This document shows positions 33,291-44,420 of a stretch of 64,000 nucleotides of DNA, one piece after another. The stretch's first letter is position 1, and every line of letters starts with the position of its first letter. The stretch covers positions 531,001-595,000 of the forward strand of contig CAMRHE010000462.1 in NCBI GenBank assembly GCA_947044405.1, given 5' to 3'. The stretch is from Leptodactylus fallax. Its lineage: Eukaryota > Chordata > Amphibia > Anura > Leptodactylidae. A program made the translations under genes and the position numbers. Under the pieces are notes generated by a model. It was given only the letters and a program-made list of their open reading frames with translations, was not told the DNA's origin and did not search any database.

Positions 33291-33703
33291 TAATAACTGG
33301 GGGGAAAGAGTTGGTCCATAATCATAGTTACATAGTAGATGAGGTTGGATGAAGATATCAGTCCATCAAGTCCAACCTATAACCCTACAGTATCCTACAG
33401 TGTTGATCCAGAGGAAGGCAAAAAACTCCATGAGGCTTATGCCAATTGCCCCATTTCATGGGAAAAAATTCCTTCTCGACTCCAATCTGGCAACCAGTAT
33501 AAAACCCTGGATCAACATGCCCTTAAAATCTAGAACTCATAATCCGTAATGATGTTCTGTTTGAGAAAGGCATCCAAGCCCTCTTTGAACTTGTTCAATG
33601 AATCTACCATCACCACTTCCTGGGGCAGAGAGTTCCATAGGCTCGCTGTTCTTACTGTAAAGAATCCTTTTCTATGTTGCTGGTGAAACTTTCTCTCCTC
33701 CAG

Positions 33704-36277
33704 TCATAGAGGATGTCCCCTTGTCACTGTCACTGGCCTAGGAATAAAAAGATCTTTAGAAAGTTCTTTGTGCTGTCCCTTCATGTATTTGTACATTGTT
33801 ATTAGACATCTTTTCTCTAAACTGAATAACCCCAAGTTTGTTAATCTATCGTTGTACTCCAATCCACCCATTCCCCTAATAATTTTGGGTGCCCTTCTTT
33901 GCACTCTTTCTAGTTTGATTATGTCTTTCTTGTATACTGGGGCCTAAAATTGTGCACAATAGTTTAAGTGTGGCCGTACCAGTGATTTGTATAGAGGCAT
34001 AACTATATTCTTGTCATGAGAATCTAGACCTCTTTTGATGCATCCCATAATTTTATTTGCCTTGGCAGAAGCTGCCTGGCACTGGTCACTAAAGGTAAGC
34101 TTACTGTCTACTACAATCCCCAAGTCTTTTTCATTGTCATTCTTACCCAGTAATTTACTATTAAGTACATAATCATACATTTTATTTCGTCGACCAAAAT
34201 GCATAACATTACATTTGTCAATATTAAACTTCATTTGCCAGGTCTCGGCCCATGCTTCCAGCTTTCTTAGATCCCCTTGTAATATTCTATTATCCTCCTC
34301 ATTTTTAATTACCTTACAAAGTTTAGAATCATCTGCAAATATGGATACCCTGCTTTGCAAACCGTCTACCAGGTCATTAATAAAGACATTAAACAGGAGA
34401 GGGCCCAATACTGACCCCTGTGGCATACCACTGGTGACTGTGACCCAGTCTGAATATTTACCATTAATAAGCACCCTCTGTTTCCTATCAGTGAGCCAGT
34501 TGTGAACCCAAATGCATATGTTTTCTTCAGTCCCAACATTCTCATTTTGCATACCAACCTTTTATGTGGTACAGTATCAAAAGACTTTGAAAAGTCCAGA
34601 TACACCACGTCCACTGCATTACCCATGTCTAGTCTTGAACTTACCTCTTCATAGAAGCTGATCAGATTGTCTGACAGGACCGATTCCTCATAAACCCATG
34701 CTGGTTGGGTGTTATAAGATTATTTACATTGAGGTACTCCAGGATAGCATCTCTTAGAAAGCCCTCAAATATCTTACCCACCACAGAAATCAAACTTACT
34801 GGCCTATAGTTGCCAGGCTCACTTTTAGACCCCTTTTTGAAAATTGGCACCACATTTGCTATGCGCCAATCAAGTAGAACAGACCCAGTCATTACTGAAT
34901 CCTTAAATATTAGATATAAGGGTCTGTCTATCACCGTGCATAATTCCCTCAGAACTCGGAGGTGTATGCCATCTGGAACTGGCGATTTCTCTATTTTAGT
35001 GTTTTGAAGGTGGCGCCACACTTCCTCCTGGGTTAAACAAGTGACATTTAATTGAGAGTTAACATTACCCCTAATCATGTTGCTGGCCATTGGATTTTCT
35101 TGTGTAAACACCGTAGAGAAGAAGGCATTTAATAGTTGTGCTTTTTCCTCATCCTCCTCCACCATTACACTCAGATTATTTTTGATAGGGCCTACATTGT
35201 CAGTTCTTATTCTCTTGTTATTTATGTAATTGAAGAATATTTTTTACTTTCCTTGGCAATTTTTCTCTCAGCCTCGATCTTCGCCTCCTTTGTTTGTCTT
35301 TTACACAATTTATTTTTCTCTTTATAGTTTTTTAATGCTCTGTCACTACTTTCTTGCTTTAGTACTTTAAATGCTTCCTTTTTATCCCTCATTGCACTCC
35401 TTACCATTTTAGTTAGCCACATTGGTTTTCTATGATTTCTGGCCCACTTATTCCTATAAGGTATATATTTTTTAGTGGTCTTATTTGAAAATGTCCCATT
35501 TTGTTTGTGTTCCGGTCACTTTGAAGGCATTTTCCCAGTTTATGCTGCTAATCTCCTCTCTCAGCTGGTTAAAATTGGTCTTCCTGAAGTTTAGTGTTTT
35601 TGTTCCCCCTCTACTGAACATTTTTTTAATGTGTACAAAAAAACTTATTATGTTGTATTCACTATTACCTAGATGACCCCAAACCTCCACTTTTGACAAT
35701 GTGTCAGATTCATTTGTTAAAATTAGGTCTAAAAGTGCCTCACCTCTTGTTGGGTCCTGCACTAGTTGTGATAGGTAATTGTTTTTTATTACTGACAAAA
35801 ACCTGTTCCCTTTGTTGGACCTGCAGGTCTCTGTCTCCTAGTTCATATCTGGGAAGTTGAAATCCCCCATAATAATGACTTTATTATGCTTTGCGGCCTC
35901 ATCTATTTGTTTTATTAGTACATTTTCAGCTTCATCCATTATATTTGGAGATTTATAACAAACCCCTATCAGTATTTTATTATTCTTTGTTCCTCCCTCA
36001 GTTTCCACCCATAAGGACTCATCATATTCATTTTCCTCCCAGATGGCCTCACACAGGACTGGCTTAAGGCAGGATTTCACGTATAAGCAGACCCCTCCCC
36101 CTTTCTGAACATACTGTACCCCTGTATATCTACAGCCCAGTCATAGCTAGAGTCCAGCCATGTCTCACTTATTCCCACCATGTCATATTTCTCTTCCAAC
36201 ATTATCACATCTAGTTCCTCCATCTTGTTAGTGAGACTTCTGGCGTTAGCATCAGGGCTGTGGAGTCGGTACGCCAA
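33704..36277 (-). pseudogene. CR1 ORF2: endonuclease and reverse transcriptase, broken
   Basis: Endonuclease pieces: NARSLTNKMEELDVIM, SETWLD, GVCYKSP, VIMGDFNFPDMN (APE-type active-site Asn/Asp blocks). Reverse transcriptase pieces: PIFKKGSK and NYRPVSLI, DFSKSFDTVPHKRL (first catalytic Asp; Ser replaces Ala), MPQGSVLGPLLFNVFINDL, FADDSKL (second catalytic Asp pair intact), then NKIMGCIKRG, SLVRPHLNYC and LGLFSLEKR. The frame shifts at several points (around 36080, 35840-35480, 34660, 34560, 33940) and stops occur, so it cannot make an active enzyme. The 36253 hAT insertion splits it near the start of the endonuclease. Confidence 0.93.
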
Positions 36278-36665
36278 AGCCCCGACTCCGACTCCTCAAT
36301 TTCCCCTGACTCCGACTCCAACTCCGACTCCGACTCCACCAAAATAGGCACCGGCTCCGACTCCGACTCCACAGCCCTGCTGCTAAACCTTATAGGTTCA
36401 CTCAGAACTCAGTCCCATCATTATATGAGGAATAGAACAGACCTTTACAGGACATTTAATCATTTTCAACATTTCATCATTTTCCCAAATTCTTATGAAA
36501 ATATATTCAGCACATACTGCATTGTACTACTAACTGTACCAATTTATTATATATTTTGGGAGTCGGAGTCGGTCCATTTTATACCGACTCAGACTCCACC
36601 AAAATAGGCACCGACTCCGACTCCGACTCCACGACTCCGACTCCGACTCCGACTCTACAGCCCTG
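36253..36665. mobile_element. hAT miniature element with GACTCC repeats
   Basis: 413 bp with terminal inverted repeats CAGGGCTGTGGAGTCGG / CCGACTCTACAGCCCTG and perfect 8-bp target duplications GTTAGCAT (36245-36252, 36666-36673). The hexamer GACTCC is repeated near both ends. It sits in the CR1 endonuclease region. Relatives lie at 49495, 49981 and 57891. No transposase. Confidence 0.93.
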
Positions 36666-36978
36666 GTTAGCATACATACATTTCAAGGATTTATCTTTAT
36701 CCCTACTCTTCCACTGCCTACTGACTGTTCTAACCCCACCCCCCATCCATCCCAAGTTACATTATTTAGCCCTCTTTCCATTTCTACACTATCTTGCCCT
36801 CTACATCTGTTACCCTCCCCCCAGTCCTTAGTTTAAACACTCCTCCAACTGTCTAGCCATCTTCTCCCCCAGCACAGCTGCACCCTCCCCATTGAGATGC
36901 AGTCCATCCCTACCATAGAACCTGTAGCCCACAGCAAAGTCGGCCCAGTTCTCCAGAAACCCCTTCTTCCTTCCTATA

Positions 36979-37779
36979 TCAGCTCTTGAGCCACTTGTTT
37001 TCCTCGCTAATCTCCCGCTGCCTTTCCTGTGTGGCTCGAGGTACAGGTAGTATTTCTGAAAATACTACCTTGGAGGTCCTTGCCTTCAGCTTTCTCCCTA
37101 GATCCCTGAAATCATTTTTAAGGACCTTCCACCTACCGCTAGCTTTGTCATTTGTGCCAACGTGCACCATGACCGCTGGATCCACACCAGCCCCACCCAG
37201 TAATCTATCAACCCGATCCGCAATGTGTCGAACTCGAGCGCCAGGAAGGCAACACACTGTAGGACGATCCCGGTCTTTGTGACAGATTGCCTTGTCTGTT
37301 CCCCTAATAATTGAATCCCCCACGACCAGAACCTGTCTAGTCTTCTCTACACTCCTATCCCCCTTCTTACTGGAGCAGACATTCCTCCGGCGGTCAGAGG
37401 AAGTGTCTTGCTGCAGCAGTGTTACCCCTGTACTAACATCCCCCTCATCTGCCAATTTAGCAAATTTGTTGGGGTGTGCCAGTTCAGGACTAACCTCCCT
37501 GGCACTCTTCCTTCTACCCCGCTGCTTTGTAACTGTCACCCAGCTAGCTGCCTCATGTTCCTGCACCTCCATGCTACCATCCCCCTCTGCACTTACCCCA
37601 GTGAGTTCCTGCTCTGTGAGCAACAAACTCCTTTCCAAGTTATCAATGGATCTCAGTCTTGCAATTTGCTCATTTAGATCCATGATCTGGGATTCCAAAT
37701 GTGCAGCGTGCTTACATCTTGCACAGCAGTATACCCCCTCAAGCGGCTGCTCAAGCAGAGAATACTGTAAATGCTGCAA
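36979..37779 (-). pseudogene. CR1 ORF1 with SGNH esterase domain
   Basis: A 266-residue open frame. Residues ~18-25 contain a CCARCKH cysteine/histidine cluster, followed by a short coiled coil (AHLESQIMDLNEQIARL). The second half has LVVGDSIIRGTD (Gly-Asp-Ser block I), CLPGARVRHI (block II-like Gly), and VHVGTNDK (block III G-x-N-D). These are the signatures of the SGNH/GDSL lipase-esterase fold found in CR1 ORF1 proteins, which act in the ribonucleoprotein and membrane association of the element. The frame stops at 36979 (NKWLKS), while the final catalytic Asp-x-x-His, expected further on, is not visible. Probably truncated by a frameshift; dead with the rest of the element. Confidence 0.85.
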
Positions 37780-37884
37780 GATGCACTATGCTCACTATGG
37801 AGATATTCTTAATCAATGTTTGCTTATGGATTCTTAGAGCACCATGAGATAATAATTTTTTTTTGACTGGAATGCCATTGTAAT

Positions 37885-38320
37885 CTAAGGTGGCGTTCAC
37901 ACTACCGCTGGTGACCGTCAGTAGTGTCCGTTGCTATTGTCCGTTACAAGATTTTAGCAACGGACACTAGCTGGACGTTCACAAATCTGTTAAAATTTCC
38001 ATTCATTTTAATGGAATTTTATCTTGTGTCCGTTAGTGACCGTTAGTTTCCATTAAACACCCAATCCGTCAAATGTCCGTTTTTTCACAGTCAAAAAATC
38101 CTACATGCAGGACTTGTGTCCATTAAAGAAAACAGTTTCATGATGGACGTCAAACGTCTGTTATTTTTTAACATTAAAGACTATGGGTAACGGACGGATG
38201 TCCGTTATACTGTCTGTTATTACTGTCCATTTTTTTTCTGCGCAGGCTCAGAAAGCAGAAACAAAACAAAAAAACAGACGAACACTAACTGATGCTAATG
38301 TGTCCGTTTTTTCCCGCAGC
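37885..38320. repeat. Palindromic GTCCGTTA-family element
   Basis: AAGGTGGCGTTCACACTACC, GTAGTGTCCGTTGCTATTG, AGCAACGGACACTAGC, then GTGTCCGTTAGTGACCG, and TTATTTTTTAACATTAAAG. Internal inverse copies of GTCCGTT. Same family as 14874 and 29108. Confidence 0.7.
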
Positions 38321-38515
38321 TGTTTTCACAGGAAGCGAAAGTGAAGTGAAGGAAACTTCCTCGGGCTTTCTGCTTCCATTATACCTATAGGTATAAGTAA
38401 CATGCTAGAATCCCATCCACTTTGCAGTGATTGTAAATGGCGCATTTTTTTCCGTGGTGTTTTCGCAGCGGCCAAACCACAGCGTTTACGCCACATGGGG
38501 CCCCGGCCTTAAAGA
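38321..38515. repeat. Fragment of palindromic GGCCCC-family element
   Basis: Contains TTCTGCTTCCATTATACCTA, GAATCCCATCCACTTTGCAG, CGCATTTTTTTCCG and CACATGGGGCCCCGGCCTTA; corresponds to the right two thirds of the copy at 59837. Confidence 0.65.
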
Positions 38516-39808
38516 AGTCAGTGGCTCGCCTCCTACACAAGTGCTCAGTGTTGTTCAACAGACTCCACGCCTCGCAATCCAAGCAAATGCACTAAGACAC
38601 ATGCAATTGCTTTTACCAGTAAAGTGCTTGCATCATGCTTTTCAGCTCATGCAATAAATACTTGCACACCGTTGCTTTCATGTGAAATAGTCCATTGTTA
38701 CTTTAAGCATAAGATTTCAGACTATGAGACAATCTTTTATCTGTATCTTTCCTTGCATTCTGAGCAGATCATTGGACAACATTTTGGGGGACCACCTCCT
38801 TTTCTCATGCTTGAGAAAAGGGATGATCCCTGAATGGATTATTTCATCTGAAAATAATGGAGTGCAAGTATTTACTGTATAAGTGGAAAAACAGAATGAA
38901 AGTCCTTTTTTGGTAAAAGCAACCTCATGTGTTTTTATTGGGGAATATTGTCCTTTATTATGTTATAATGGTTTTTGTGATTGATCATTTTATCTAGCAT
39001 TCATATATTTTCCTTTACATTAGGCTTAGTATGGTAAGGTTTTATTATGCGATGTACAAATCTTTGTAACCAGCTAGTAGGCATGTAACCTTATGACTTT
39101 GTATGCTGAAACACCTGCATCTGCACAGAAAGTGTGCAACCATAGGAGGAGACAGTTGGTTGAAGACAGCAAAATTCCTATTCGTGATGGTAGGAACAGA
39201 TTATTGACGTCTCTGCCTTAATTTCTGACTACATAACACTTGCCCAATTAGCCCTGCTAATTACATGAAAAATCACATGATCACCAGGACCTGTAGTGGC
39301 TAGAGCTCAGCTTCGTAATATTTGCAAGAAGGTGGCACATATGTAAGCAACAATGCCAAAAAACAGCTATGTACCTATGTACAAAATGACTCTAAAGATA
39401 AAATGATCCATAAAGGTCTCTTGTGACCGTAGAGGAAAAACTGTATGAAAAAAATTATAAAATAGAAAATAAAAATAAATAAAAAAAATAAAAAAACACC
39501 ACCACAAGCCATTTTATGTGTAGGTTGTCAACAGATTGTAGAGATAGAATATAGGTGATCAGTGCCGAATATAGGGCGTTCTTGTAATAGGCCAAATAAT
39601 TCCTCAAAATGCATTTTGTACACAGGTGATTTACAGAATCCATAGAGTTATGGCAGTAAAAAAAATTGTTTTGCATTTATTAGAGTGAGTTATTTGACTT
39701 TTTTCAATTACGTAGAGGGGTGTTTGGCGAACATTTTTGTAATATACTTAATATATAAGTTGTAAAGCTCAATAATAAAGCTTAATAATAAAATCTACAG
39801 AAGTGACA
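38516..39808. other. Intron sequence without recognised genes
   Basis: No exon or mobile element recognised. A-rich stretch at 39450-39500. Short frames are not convincing. Confidence 0.5.
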
Positions 39809-40721
39809 TATACATTTTATTTATATAGCATCAACAAATTCCGCAGCACTGTACAATTTGTAGGGTTCAAGTACAGACAAAAAAGATACATTACAAAGAA
39901 ATAGTCAATTCACACAATAGGACTGAGGGCCCTTCCCGCAAGAGCTTACAATCTATGAGGTAGAGGGGGTGACATAAGAGGTAGCAGGGGCGGCATCAGT
40001 GGTAGCATTGCTTATACAATGGTCAGACAATTTTTTAATAGGTATTACTGTCATTACACATATATAAAGCTGTATGAGCTGTCACCAGTCATGTCCTTTA
40101 ATGTGCAGATGGTGCCTGGACATATAAAGTTAGTCAGAAACGGGATCATATCCTGTGAGGTAATGTGGGAGCATGAACAGAGGAGGGTACGTTTTAGGGA
40201 TTCTAACTACAGAAGGGTTTACATTAGGAGTTATGATAGGCCTGTCTGAAAAGATATGTCTTTAGTTTGTGCTTGAAGCTGTAGAAATTCGGGGTTAATC
40301 TGATAGTCCAGGATAGAGCATTCCAGAGAAGTGGTGCAACTCGGTAGAAGTCTTGTATATGAACGTGGGAGGTTCTGATAATAGAGGATGTTAGTTTTAG
40401 GTCTTTGAGTGAATGCAGAGCACAGGTTGAGCGCTAGACAGAGATGAGGGAGGAAATATAGGGAGGTGCAGCATTATGGAGAGCCTTGTGGATGAGGGTG
40501 ATAAGTTTTATATTGTATTCTGTATTGAATAGGCAGCCAATGTAGTGACTGGCACAGACCGGAGGCATCGCTGTAGCGTCTAGACTGATAGATGAGATGG
40601 GCCGCTCCATTCAGAATAGATTGTAGAGGGGAGAGTTTAGTAAGGGGAAGACCGATTTAGTAAGGAGTTACAGTATTCAAGGCGAGATTGAATCAGGGCG
40701 ACAATAAGTGTTTTTAATGTA

Positions 40722-42404
40722 CAGTCCCTGACAGAAGTTCTGTTGCTTATCCATGTTGTGGAATCAAAAGCTTATAACCTGACTTTAAATTCATCCATTG
40801 GTTTTAGAAATGACTCATATGAAAGCTGAAACCCTCCCAAATAATTTTTTGGTTAAGAAAATAAATTGGCTTCACTGCTGAAATATTCATCATTTAATGA
40901 ACACAGAAAGGTCAGATTTTGGCAAGACAAAAGTTTTGTCGCCTTGTCATATAATGCACCCAATCCTAGTTTAAAGCTTCACCTGTGCTCACTAATTGAT
41001 CGGTTAATTAGTGGGTGTGTATAAAAAGAACTCCAGCACCCCAGACCTTCACTTGAACTGCAACTTCACCTCTGACAACATGCCAAAAATCAACCCTGCG
41101 ACCAAAGCCTTGATTATCAAGAGGCTGAAGATCAGATCCACTACAGAGGTGGCTGGCACCTTTAATGTGTCTCTGCGTCAAGTACAAAGAATTAAAAAAA
41201 GATTTGAACAGACTGGAGATGTTTTTGACAAGCCCAGGTCCTGCAGACCCTGCAAGACAACTGCTTTAGAGGAATGTTTGTTGGTTAGAAAATCAAAAGC
41301 TAGCCCCTCTTCCACTGCAGCAGAGTTCCAACAGGACTGGTCACCTCAGGTCTCTGTGTCAACTAGAACAGTTTGTAGGATTCTGTCTCGAAATGGCCTC
41401 CATGGTCGAATCAATGCCCAGAAGCCAGCACTAAACAAAAGGCAATTAAAAAAACGTTTGGCATTTGCCAAGGCCCACAGCCTGCTAAACGGATGGATGC
41501 TGGAAAAGTGGCAGAAGGTGGATTTCTCAGATGAATCTTCAGTTGAATTACACCACAGCCGCCGCAAATACTGCAGGAGACCTACTGAAGCCCGTATGGA
41601 TCCAAGATACACCCAGAAAACAGTTAAGTTTGTTGGTGGAAAGATCATGGTCTGGGGTTGCATTCAGTATGGGGGTGTTCGAAACATTTGCAAGGTGGAA
41701 GGCAATATCAATAGCCTAAAATATCAAGGAGTATTAGCTTCCTCTTACATTCCCAATCATAAAAGGGGTCAAATTTTGTAGCAGGATGGTGCTCCATCTC
41801 ATACATCCATCTCTACATTAAAGTTCCTCAAGGCAAAGAAGATCAAGGTGCTCCAGGACTGGCCAGCCCAGTCACCAGACATGAACATCATTGAGCATGT
41901 TTGGGGTAGAATGAAAGAGGAAGCTTGGCAGACAAAACCAAAGAATCTTGATGAACTCTGGGAGGCATGTAAGACTGCATTCTTTGCTATTCCTGATGAC
42001 TTCATCAATAAATTGTATGAATCATTGTTGAAACGCATGGATGCAGTCCTTCAAGCTCATGGAAGTCACACAAAATATTAAATATGGCTCTAATAGCACC
42101 AAAACTTCATTCACCAATGTTAGAAAACATACCTTTGTTTTTGAACAGAATTATTGGTTTGATTTTCACATTACTTTATGTGTGCGACAAAACTTTTGTC
42201 TTGCCAAAATCTGACCTTTCTGTGTTCATTAAATGATGAATATTTCAGCAGTGAAGCCAATTTATTTTCTTAACCAAAAAATCATTTGGGAGGGTTTCAG
42301 CTTTCATATGAGTCATTTCTAAAACCAATGGATAAATTTAAAGTCAGGTTATAAGCTTTTGATTCCACAACATGGATAAGCGACAGAACTTCTGTCAGGG
42401 ACTG
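40722..42404 (+). mobile_element. Tc1-like element, DD35E type with long IR/DR ends
   Basis: 1683 bp, TA on both sides (40720-40721, 42405-42406). The terminal inverted repeats are about 220 bp each and nearly identical. Each has an outer motif CAGTCCCTGACAGAAGTTCT and an inner motif GCAAGACAAAAGTTTTGTCG, the IR/DR layout with two binding-site-like repeats per end. Transposase is on the plus strand with one internal stop. The close match of the arms indicates the youngest insertion in the window. It lies in an L2 element, which is therefore older. Confidence 0.94.
41080..42081 (+). pseudogene. DD35E Tc1-like transposase, one in-frame stop
   Basis: The frame runs from MPKINPATKALIIKRLKIRS to AHGSHTKY without a frameshift, about 334 codons. 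Helix-turn-helix 1 is STTEVAGTFNVSLRQVQRI; the CRP hook (KPRSCRPCKT) leads to the second DNA-binding unit (ASPSSTAAEFQQDW, TRTVCRILSRNG). Catalytic blocks: VDFSDESSVEL (first Asp), QDGAPSHTS (second Asp), SPDMNIIEHVW (Glu); 35 residues separate the last two. A TAG at 41779-41781 directly precedes QDGAPSH, removing the catalytic C-terminal half. Apart from that it looks complete. It differs from the 2659 transposase despite the same spacing. Confidence 0.93.
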
Positions 42405-42638
42405 TATCTGTGGTAAGGAAAGGGTGGATTCTGGAGATGTTTTTGAGGTGGAGATGACATGAGCGTGCAAGTGATTGGATATGGGGGGTGAAGGAGAGGT
42501 CTCAGTCAAACATAACCCCGAGGCAGAGGGCATGCTGCCTAGGAGTTATGGTAAGGCCAGAGACTGTAATGGAGATATCAGGGACAGATCTATTAGATGG
42601 TGGAAACAGCAGTAGTTCAGTGTTTGAGAGATTCAATT

Positions 42639-42833
42639 TCATATAGAGCGAAGACAGAGAGAGAGACAGTCACTGGTGTTCTGTATTAGTGCAGGGGTGA
42701 TGTCACGGGATGACGTATATAATTGGGTGTCATCAGCATAAAGATGGTACTGGAAGCCAAATCTGGAGATGGTTTGTCCAATGGGGGCTGTGTAGGGAGA
42801 GAAGAGCAGGGGGCCTACATACATACATAGCAT
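42639..42833 (-). pseudogene. L2 reverse transcriptase fragment
   Basis: [20 protein letters not shown] then [16 protein letters not shown]: the end of the palm region with the catalytic YADD box, typical of the L2 clade. The segment then shifts; further residues resembling the SFTPHI...SCHLHLKNISRI block of L2 appear near 42430-42520 in another frame. Truncated and not functional. Confidence 0.85.
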
Positions 42834-42853
42834 GACATAGCCATTAATGCCTT

Positions 42854-44420
42854 AAAAATGGACATTGTTCTCTGCTTTTTGTACCTGTTCCAAGCCCTGC
42901 CGATTTGGGCCCCCCGCTCCTTTCTCGTTAGACTACAGTCCATCTTTACCCGATTTATATGGGGGTCGGCCCGCAGACGCTTGCGGTTTCTCATGTTTTC
43001 TTGCTGTAAATGCTACGGAGGAGCGGGATTACCTGACCCTTTTTGTGTACTGCCAGGCCGCGATCCTGTTCGGTGTGCCGTTGAGCGGGTGTAGCGAGGG
43101 TCCCCAGCCCCTTGAGCTCATTGCTCCACAACCCCATGTTCCCGCCAGGCTGCTCATCTCGGCGCTTTCTGTATTGATCTGACCAAGACGACGTAAGATT
43201 GTGTAGTGACCTAGGTTCGGGCTCTATCCCCTCCTTTGACCAGCTATGTGCTTCCAGTCCTGGCCTCACCATGTCCTAGATGCAACATCACTAGCTGCTT
43301 TGTTTCATCCGTAAGTTCTCTTTGCTGCCGGTTTCCTCCTCTGATTCCACCACACTGGAAAAGGCGTTGCTTCAGTCTGGCACCCCTATGCATGTAGTCT
43401 CCTTCCTTTACAATGTCCTTCTGCGTGACGCTACGACAGGAGCCCCCCCATATACTGTGACCTGGGCTAGGGACCTGCGGACTTCAGTCTCCTCCATTGA
43501 CTGGTCTAGAATCTTTGTGTTCCCTCATAAGTTGCCTTTGCTGTGCAATGCGCAGGAGAAAAATTTTTAAATCCTGACCCGGTGGTATCGCTGTCCAGAT
43601 CTCCTGCATAAGATGTACCCTTGTGTGTCTGATCGGTGTTGGCGCTGTGGTGCAGAGAGAGGGGCTATCTCCTCCATATCTGGTGGGAATGCGTGGGGAT
43701 CCGGCCATTCTGGAAGTCTGTTTTCGACCTCTAGTTTAAGGTCAGTGGTCGTGCCCTCGCGCCCTCCCCCCCAGTTAGCCCTCTTTTCCCTTGTACCGGG
43801 TAAATACAAAGCAGTTAAGGGTGACCTCCTGCGACGCTTCCTCACTGCTGCCAGGGCAGTCATCCCTCGGCAATGGCGCAGTGCCGCCACCCCTTCTTTG
43901 CAGGAGTGGCTCCAGGAGTTCCTCCACATACGGCGTATGGAGGTGCTAGTAGCGGCGGATTCCGCTGACTCCTCCAGGTTTGATGCACTCTGGTGGCCGT
44001 GGGTGGTGTTTCAGGAGTCGACTGATTTTGCTAGCTTTTTTTTCTTGAGTTCCTGATAACTTGGAATGCATTTCTGTTACTATATTCAGGTCTGTTGTCC
44101 CTCATTTTCTCCCTCCGTTTCTCTCCTCAGTTGTCCCCCTCGTCTTTGTGTCTTCCTGTTCCCTGGTCCTACTCACATCTGCTCCCATGGGAGCAATAGA
44201 TCTCGGGAAGCCCTCCTTCTAGGCTCCAGCCTTTTCTCTCTTATCGTGTTATTGCGAGAGCCTGAACCGCACCTTCCTGACTGTCCTGTTTTCTGGGCCT
44301 GCGGCCATGGTTAGCCTTGCATTATGGTGCGTCACAGCTTCCTGTTTTACATTCTGCTCCACCGTTTGTTACGTTTTGATGTTATATATTTAGAAAATTT
44401 AATAAAGTTTGATTAAACCC
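42854..44420 (+). mobile_element. L1/Tx1-type LINE 3' fragment
   Basis: A 5'-truncated LINE in sense orientation. The coding remnant is the C-terminal part of ORF2 (LYLFQALPIWAPRSFLVRL, FIWGSARRRLRF, GGAGLPDP in one frame; then DWSRIFVFPHKLP, ILTRWYRCPDLLHKMYPCVS, DRCWRCGAERG; then KYKAVKGDLLRRFL and PRQWRS in others). The RTWYR..LHKM and CWRC elements are typical of L1/Tx1 C-terminal zinc-knuckle regions. It ends near TTTAATAAAGTTTGATTAAA (44399-44418). Confidence 0.82.
42858..44056 (+). pseudogene. L1/Tx1 ORF2 C-terminal remnant
   Basis: Three overlapping frames are needed to follow the homology (42858-43094, 43322-43612 and 43613-44056), with stops such as the TAA after QEKNF at 43568. 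Seen in order: thumb/connection region (PIWAPRSFLVRL), the GGAGLPD motif, TWARDLRT...DWSRIF, RWYRCPDLLHKMYP, the CWRC zinc-knuckle-like pair, and the ARAVIPRQW helix. No catalytic reverse transcriptase motif remains. Confidence 0.8.

Larger units (their letters stand above)
33320..37850 (-). mobile_element. CR1 non-LTR retrotransposon, nearly complete, antisense
   Basis: Minus strand, 5' to 3' from about 37850 down to 33320. ORF1 (36979-37779) carries an SGNH esterase-like domain; ORF2 has endonuclease (about 35838-36277) and reverse transcriptase (about 33704-35165). The 3' end reads ATCCAACCTCATCTACTATG followed by TAACTATGATTAT, the short-repeat end of CR1. A 413-bp hAT miniature element interrupts the endonuclease. 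About 4.1 kb without it. Most LINE copies are strongly 5'-truncated, so the presence of ORF1 is notable. Confidence 0.9.
39809..42850 (-). mobile_element. L2-type LINE, 5'-truncated, antisense, with Tc1 insertion
   Basis: The minus-strand 3' end lies at 39827-39990 (TATAGCATCAACAAATTCCG and its continuation are the reverse of the end at 28140). Further upstream on the minus strand are C-terminal coding remnants and, after the 1683-bp Tc1-like insertion, reverse transcriptase with YADDTQLY near 42740. It is truncated at about 42840, where an L1/Tx1 fragment begins. Confidence 0.85.

Noticed and set aside
36260..36831. Ser/Asp-rich frames (SDSDSDS)
   Set aside because: Translation of the GACTCC hexamers in the hAT miniature element.
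43567..43929. Minus-strand frame across the L1/Tx1 fragment
   Set aside because: Shadow of the plus-strand L1/Tx1 coding remnant, which carries the recognisable motifs.
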